9,866 nucleotides of DNA, from the NCBI GenBank assembly GCA_910586435.1, contig CAJUGT010000143.1:1-9866 (forward strand), given 5' to 3'. The notes below the pieces were generated by a model, which made no database searches, was not told the DNA's origin, and was given only the letters and a program-made list of their open reading frames with translations. Both the position numbers and the translations under genes were made by a program. The DNA is from an uncultured Acetatifactor sp. GTDB taxonomy: Bacteria; Bacillota; Clostridia; Lachnospirales; Lachnospiraceae. This document shows positions 6,365-9,866 of this stretch, one piece after another (position 1 is the first letter of the stretch; each line of letters begins with the position of its first letter).

Positions 6365-6404
6365 GAAATCATGGTATAATGTTGACACAGAAATGCCCTG
6401 TGTC
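6365..6404 (+). promoter_or_regulatory. Promoter/palindrome module, copy 2
   Basis: This is an exact 24-bp repeat of 6294-6317, carrying the extended -10 element TG-G-TATAAT (6372-6380) followed by GACACAG (6384-6390) / CTGTGTC (6398-6404) with a 7-nt loop. The predicted start near 6387 gives a leader of about 43 nt before the ATG at 6430, so this is the best candidate promoter for the next gene. The loop region ATGCCC (6393-6398) is the reverse complement of GGGCAT (6322-6327) in the first module's loop. Confidence 0.6.
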
Positions 6405-6429
6405 CGATGAAAGCAGAGAGGAAAAAAGG

Positions 6430-8067
6430 ATGAATACCCCAGGAATATTAAAAAATAAACTGTTTTTGTATCTGACGGAGTTTTTTGCGGGAATGTCCGT
6501 GATGGCTGTGGAACTTGGCGCCAGCAGACTGTTGGCGCCGTATTTCAGTTCTTCTCAGATTGTCTGGACTATTATTATAGGCACAATCATGATTGCCATG
6601 GCACTGGGCAATATTTACGGCGGGCGCAGCGCGGACAAAAATCCTGATCCTGGAAAGCTTTATGGCAGGATAATGTTTGCCTCTGTCTGGATTGCGGCGA
6701 TTCCGGCTGTGGGAAAGTATGTGATTTTGGGTATTTCCGCGCTCTTAATATTTTCGGTAGACAGTAATTTCCTTATCATTGCGTCATTTGCGGCCTGCAT
6801 GGTAATTTTTGTGTTCCCATTGTTTTTGTTGGGGACGGTAACACCTTCTCTGGCAAAGTACTCTGTGGGCAATCTGGAAGAAAGCGGGAAAGTTGTGGGT
6901 ACCCTTGGAGCGTTTAATACCATCGGCAGTATTATCGGGACATTTGTGCCCACCTTCGTTACCATTCCTTCTGTGGGAACATCCATCACTTTTCTGATTT
7001 TTGCAGGAATTTTACTGGCAATTGCTTTGATTTATTTTATCAGTACAAAGCATAAAAGAGAGAATCCTTCACAGGACGGAAGCAAATCCGTTGTGCTGAA
7101 GAGTTTTATTTCAGTGATATGTTTTCTGCTTTGCTGTCTGTTGGGATATTCGGATCATTTTGCCTTTTGGGAGAGCGGACTGGCCTATGAGGGAGAGTCC
7201 GTATATAATTATCTTCAGGTGAAAGAGAACAATCGAAGTGTCATTCTTTCCACTAATGTATTGTTTGGAGTACAGTCCATTTATATGAAAAATCAGGGAC
7301 TTACAGGTATGTATTATGATTATGCAATGGCGGCGCCCCTGATGGTGGAAGGAAAAATGCCTCAGGACTGTGAAGTGCTGATTCTGGGTATGGGTACAGG
7401 CACATATGCCACCCAGTGCAGAAAGTATTTTGGTGAAATGGCAATAGAAGGCGTGGAAATTGATGACAGAATTACGGAACTTGCCAGGGAATATTTTTAT
7501 TTGCCGGAGGAAGTGCCTGTGGTGACTTATGATGGCAGGGCATTTTTAAATGCGGTGGATAAGAAATATGATGTCATTATGGTGGATGCTTATCAGGACA
7601 TTACTATTCCGTTCCAAATGTCATCCGTAGAATTCTTTACTCTGGTCAAAGAGCACCTTACTCCCAATGGTATCATGGTGGTAAATATGAATATGCGGGG
7701 GAGCAGGGAAGGAAACATTAATCAGTATCTGTCGGATACCATAGCTTCTGTATTTGAGGAAGTTTACACGGTGGATGTGGCCGGTTCTACCAACAGGGAA
7801 TTGTTTGCTTCGATGGAATCAGGAATGTTTGCAAAGCTGGAAGAGAACAGGGACAGGCTCTCTGACAGGGAATTGTATGCCATGATGGAGAAAGTTGCCT
7901 CATCAATGACAGCCTATATACCTGGAAATTATATTTTTACCGATGATAAAGCGCCGGTAGAGCTTCTGGGAATGCAGGTGATAGACGAACTTATCAAAGA
8001 TGAAGTGGCATACTATAAAGGAATTTATGAGACACAGGGGCTGAAAGGATTGATGGGCGTGTTTTAG
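6430..8067 (+). CDS. Fused membrane/spermidine-synthase-like methyltransferase-fold protein
   Basis: A 545-residue two-part protein. The N-terminal part (about residues 8-235) has roughly seven or eight membrane helices and opens with the family signature FFAGMSVMAVELGASRLL, then LAPYF, VWTIIIGTIM and GGRSADK. The C-terminal part is a class I SAM-methyltransferase/spermidine-synthase fold: glycine loop LGMGTGT (319-325), acidic residue after the second strand VEID (342-345), YDGRAFL (367-373) and YDVIMVDAY (380-388), then VEFFTLVKEHLTPNG. The polyamine synthase motif D-(S/T)-(S/T)-D-P-x-G-P-A is replaced by DAYQDITIPFQM, so aminopropyl transfer is doubtful. Fused MFS/spermidine synthase is the usual database name; the reaction and ligand are unknown. 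ATG 6430 was chosen because AGAGAGG (6415-6421) precedes it; the frame extends back to 6379 but that part overlaps the promoter and palindrome. Confidence 0.88.
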   Translation: MNTPGILKNKLFLYLTEFFAGMSVMAVELGASRLLAPYFSSSQIVWTIIIGTIMIAMALGNIYGGRSADKNPDPGKLYGRIMFASVWIAAIPAVGKYVILGISALLIFSVDSNFLIIASFAACMVIFVFPLFLLGTVTPSLAKYSVGNLEESGKVVGTLGAFNTIGSIIGTFVPTFVTIPSVGTSITFLIFAGILLAIALIYFISTKHKRENPSQDGSKSVVLKSFISVICFLLCCLLGYSDHFAFWESGLAYEGESVYNYLQVKENNRSVILSTNVLFGVQSIYMKNQGLTGMYYDYAMAAPLMVEGKMPQDCEVLILGMGTGTYATQCRKYFGEMAIEGVEIDDRITELAREYFYLPEEVPVVTYDGRAFLNAVDKKYDVIMVDAYQDITIPFQMSSVEFFTLVKEHLTPNGIMVVNMNMRGSREGNINQYLSDTIASVFEEVYTVDVAGSTNRELFASMESGMFAKLEENRDRLSDRELYAMMEKVASSMTAYIPGNYIFTDDKAPVELLGMQVIDELIKDEVAYYKGIYETQGLKGLMGVF

Positions 8068-8142
8068 GTGATGGTTCAGAGCTGTTTTGGCTCTTTCAGG
8101 AATAATAAGGCAAAAAACGCATATACTTATCAATAGAAAAAA

Positions 8143-8181
8143 GAAAGGATACAAGCCTTTATCCAAGGCCTGGTACAAGAA
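8143..8181 (+). promoter_or_regulatory. sod leader with distant, occludable ribosome binding site
   Basis: The only good Shine-Dalgarno match, AAAGGA (8144-8149), is over 30 nt before the ATG at 8182, and no ATG, GTG or TTG lies in frame between them. Three mutually exclusive short stems are possible: AAAGG (8144-8148) with CCTTT (8156-8160), GGATA (8147-8151) with TATCC (8160-8164), and GCCTT (8155-8159) with AAGGC (8165-8169). The first two hide the site; the third leaves it free and shortens its distance to the ATG. A translational switch is possible but unproven. Confidence 0.3.
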
Positions 8182-8814
8182 ATGCAAGCAGAAACTTACC
8201 CCTTTGTAGTTCGTCCCCTGCCTTATGAATATGATGCGCTCATACCTGTGCTGGATGCGGAGACACTGACATTTCATCATGATAAGCATTATAAAACCTA
8301 TGTGGACAATTTAAACAGCGCTTTGGCAGATTATCCGGAATTACAGAAAAAGAGTTTGACAGAGCTTTTGTCAGATACGGATTCTCTGCCCGCTTCTGTC
8401 AGGACTGCCGTTCGCAATAATGGCGGAGGGGTTTATAATCATGAGCTTTATTTTGATTCCATGAAAAGTCCTGTGGGGCAGGAGCCTGCGGGAGTGCTGG
8501 CAGAGGCCATGAATCGTGATTTCGGATCTTACAAGCAATGGAAAGAGAAAATGAAGCAGGCGGCGGTGAGCAAATTTGGCTCCGGCTGGGCGTGGCTGGT
8601 AACGGACAGGGCCGGAAATCTGTCCATTGTGCAGACTGCCAATCAGGATGTGCCTGATCTGGAAGAACAGATTCCGCTGTTGCTGGTGGATGTATGGGAA
8701 CATGCCTATTATCTTCAGTACCAGAACAGAAGAGCGGACTATGTGGAAGGATGGTTTGGACTGATCAACTGGCGCAAAGTTGGCAAACGGTATGAAGATG
8801 CCATTCAGGGATAA
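8182..8814 (+). CDS. sodA: Superoxide dismutase (Fe/Mn family, Mn-type signature)
   Basis: A 210-residue cytoplasmic enzyme that converts superoxide to oxygen and hydrogen peroxide. The four metal ligands are present: H32 (in FHHDKHY), H87 (YNHELYF), D170 and H174 in the family pattern DVWEHAYY (170-177). The active-site Tyr (Y40) and the GSGWAWL stretch (133-139) are also intact. The residues that distinguish metal types fit the Mn form: Gly four residues before the second His (G83) and Gln in TANQD (Q155), the equivalents of G77 and Q146 in E. coli MnSOD. Metal use cannot be proved from sequence, so the sodA symbol is tentative. There is no signal peptide. ATG 8182 gives the normal N-terminus (RPLPYEYDAL), but no ribosome binding site sits at the usual distance. 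It lies 114 bp behind the previous gene, with only a weak 5-bp hairpin (8078-8094) between. Confidence 0.95.
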   Translation: MQAETYPFVVRPLPYEYDALIPVLDAETLTFHHDKHYKTYVDNLNSALADYPELQKKSLTELLSDTDSLPASVRTAVRNNGGGVYNHELYFDSMKSPVGQEPAGVLAEAMNRDFGSYKQWKEKMKQAAVSKFGSGWAWLVTDRAGNLSIVQTANQDVPDLEEQIPLLLVDVWEHAYYLQYQNRRADYVEGWFGLINWRKVGKRYEDAIQG

Positions 8815-8817
8815 GAG

Positions 8818-8842
8818 AAGGAGGGGGCGCCCTCCTTTTTCT
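8818..8842 (+). terminator. Intrinsic terminator after sod
   Basis: AAGGAGGG (8818-8825) and CCCTCCTT (8830-8837) form a perfect 8-bp GC-rich stem with a GGCG loop, starting 4 bp after the sod stop codon. The stem is followed by TTTCTT, with five T residues at 8836-8840 counting the stem end. This is the clearest Rho-independent terminator in the window. Confidence 0.9.
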
Positions 8843-8894
8843 TATGTTATAAGAAATTTCGAGTTTCCGAGGCAGGGGCATGGGCTGAGCAGGC

Positions 8895-8922
8895 GAGTAG
8901 GGGAAGGGATGTTCCCCTACTC
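8895..8922. repeat. Perfect 11-bp hairpin
   Basis: GAGTAGGGGAA (8895-8905) and TTCCCCTACTC (8912-8922) are perfect complements around a 6-nt loop GGGATG. There is no T-run on either side, so it is not a standard terminator, and the gene before it already has one. It may be part of a dispersed intergenic repeat or an RNA stem. Confidence 0.6.
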
Positions 8923-9114
8923 AATTAGGAAAAGAATTGTCATTTTGCTCCAATAGCGCCTGGGGGTGCAAATATGATTTTTGGAAATAAAGAGATAAAG
9001 AAGATAGACTTCAAGGGTTCTGATTAGCGGAATACATAAAAGGAAAGCCGTTGACGTAAGTGTATGATCCTTTCAGCTATCTGCGAAAATTTAATGGAAA
9101 TATCTATGAAAATG

Positions 9115-9123
9115 TGGTATACT
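9115..9123 (+). promoter_or_regulatory. Extended -10 promoter of Rpn gene
   Basis: TG-G-TATACT (9115-9123) is an extended -10 element about 37 bp before the ATG at 9160, predicting a short leader. The -35 position holds only TGGAAA (9095-9100). The box closely resembles the GGTATAAT boxes at 6304 and 6375. Confidence 0.5.
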
Positions 9124-9159
9124 AATGAAAAGAAACAAAGAAAGTCAGGTGATGCGGAT

Positions 9160-9866
9160 ATGCATAGATTGAAACCGTTGAATGATTTTATCTTTGGAAA
9201 GACTTTTGGAGAAAAGGGTGATGAGGAGCAGTTGCTGTCGCTGCTGAATGCGATTTTGGCTAAGACGAAACACAAGCGGTTGGTCAGGATTGAGATTGTA
9301 GAGCACAGAACATTTACGGCGGAGGTAGTCGGGGACAAGACCAGCATACTTGACATTAGTGCAATAGCCGAAGACAGGACAAGGATTAACATTGAAGTTC
9401 AGCTTCGGGATTATGGGAATATGGGTAAGCGGAGTCTTTTTTATTGGAGCAGAGAGTTTGCAAGAGGTTTGGATAAGGGGATGATTACAGTCGTTTAGCC
9501 ACTGTAATAGCAATTAACATAGTGAGTTTTGAAGCAGTGAGTGTGGATGATTTTTATACAGTATTCCATCTTTGGGAGGACAAACATAAGGACTGTCTTT
9601 TGACAGACGCTCTGGAGATTCATTTCATTGATGTGAAGAAGTTCAATGCTTTGCCTAAAAAGGACATTAAGAACGATTCGCTGCACAGATGGCTGACATT
9701 TTTTGACCAAAACATTTCAGATGATTTGCTAAAGGAGTTGATGGATATGGATGCTGCGATTTATAAGGCCAATGAAAAGATGACATTTCTGGCTAACGAT
9801 AAGGAAGTGGTTCGGTTGTATAATATGCGTGAGATGGCACAAATTGATTACAACAGCGGCATGAAG
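9160..9866 (+). pseudogene. Rpn family PD-(D/E)XK nuclease gene with frameshift, runs off window
   Basis: The first frame (9160-9498) encodes 112 residues with the Rpn/PDDEXK_2 N-terminus HRLKPLNDFIFGKTFGEKG, then LLSLLNAIL and catalytic residues D65 (in ILDIS) and E79-x-Q81 (NIEVQ), followed by YWSREFARGLDKG. After G107 it goes off the family pattern (MITVV, stop). The expected continuation is in the -1 frame from 9480: DDYSRLATVIAIN, then FYTVFHLWED, LTDALEIHFIDVKK, LPKKDI, and DYNSGMK at the window end, with no stop. One base is missing from the GGGG run at 9477-9480 relative to an open K-G-D-D-Y-S reading. Rpn proteins are recombination-promoting nucleases related to transposases, usually present in several genomic copies. 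ATG 9160 follows AGGTGA (9147-9152); the longer start at 9064 overlaps the promoter. The frameshift could be a true mutation, a sequencing error, or be bypassed by -1 slippage on GGGG. Confidence 0.85.

Larger units (their letters stand above)
5901..6429. other. 529-bp noncoding region rich in inverted repeats
   Basis: No frame here looks like a real protein. The region holds, in order: a hairpin AACCAGC/GCTGGTT (5942-5948 with 5965-5971) followed by a short T-run; a 10-bp stem at 6016-6048; a terminator-like hairpin with a T7 tract ending at 6112; a nested inverted-repeat element at about 6159-6295; and two copies of a promoter/palindrome module up to the start of the next gene. The main parts are listed separately. 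The density of stems suggests structured RNA or small repeat elements and not decayed coding sequence. Confidence 0.7.
8841..9159. other. Noncoding gap between sod and the Rpn gene
   Basis: About 320 bp without a recognisable gene. It holds a perfect 11-bp hairpin (8895-8922), a possible 17-codon frame (8974-9027: MIFGNKEIKKIDFKGSD) with a G-rich but atypical ribosome binding site just upstream, a TTGACG box at 9051-9056 with no good -10 box at 17 bp, and an extended -10 element at 9115-9123. The 17-codon frame is not recognised and may be chance. Confidence 0.5.

Noticed and set aside
6379..6429. Upstream start of the spermidine-synthase-like gene
   Set aside because: The extra residues would be encoded by the palindrome and the leader, whereas ATG 6430 has a ribosome binding site and begins just before the conserved first helix.
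9064..9159. Longer N-terminus of the Rpn protein
   Set aside because: It would include the extended -10 promoter; Rpn proteins normally begin shortly before LKPLNDFIF, as from ATG 9160.

Overview
The window looks like chromosomal DNA of a Firmicute of the class Clostridia, most likely a gut-type Lachnospiraceae. The evidence is moderate GC content, AGGAGG-type ribosome binding sites, TG-n-TATAAT extended -10 promoters, and the gene families present: an ABC-2 permease, a TM287/TM288-type heterodimeric ABC exporter, a cytidylate kinase-like protein, a fused membrane/spermidine-synthase-like protein, Fe/Mn superoxide dismutase and an Rpn-family nuclease. No species can be named from sequence alone. 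All convincing genes are on the + strand.

Layout. 1-920: the probable tail of one gene, then a DUF990-type ABC-2 permease. 917-1124: the wreck of a clpP gene, three conserved ClpP blocks joined by two internal deletions, abutting the permease stop. 1125-1379: a strong hairpin, a near-consensus promoter and a hairpin-rich leader. 1380-5194: two overlapping half-transporters that form one asymmetric ABC exporter, the first with a degenerate ATPase site and the second with the canonical residues and an extracytoplasmic insert. 5183-5264: a 41-bp tandem duplication covering the exporter's last codons and stop. 5295-5900: a cytidylate kinase-like protein, probably in the same transcript. 5901-6429: a 529-bp noncoding stretch dense in inverted repeats. 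It holds terminator-like hairpins, a predicted three-way-junction element (about 6159-6295) and two copies of a promoter-plus-palindrome module. 6430-8067: a membrane protein fused to a spermidine-synthase-like domain. 8182-8814: superoxide dismutase with a Mn-type active-site signature, followed by a clear intrinsic terminator. 8841-9159: noncoding, with a perfect 11-bp hairpin and a tiny possible ORF. 9160 to the window end: an Rpn (PDDEXK_2) gene interrupted by a -1 frameshift at a GGGG run and running off the edge.

How the genes relate. The exporter pair and the kinase-like gene form one plausible operon from the promoter at 1246-1274. The spermidine-synthase-like gene has its own tandem promoters. 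sod has no recognisable promoter or normally placed ribosome binding site and may be partly co-transcribed with the gene before it. The most noteworthy items are the twice-deleted clpP relic, the structured element and duplicated promoter/palindrome module before 6430, the exporter leader, and the frameshifted Rpn gene. I found no CRISPR array, tRNA, rRNA or complete mobile element, and no convincing evidence of a new multi-gene system.
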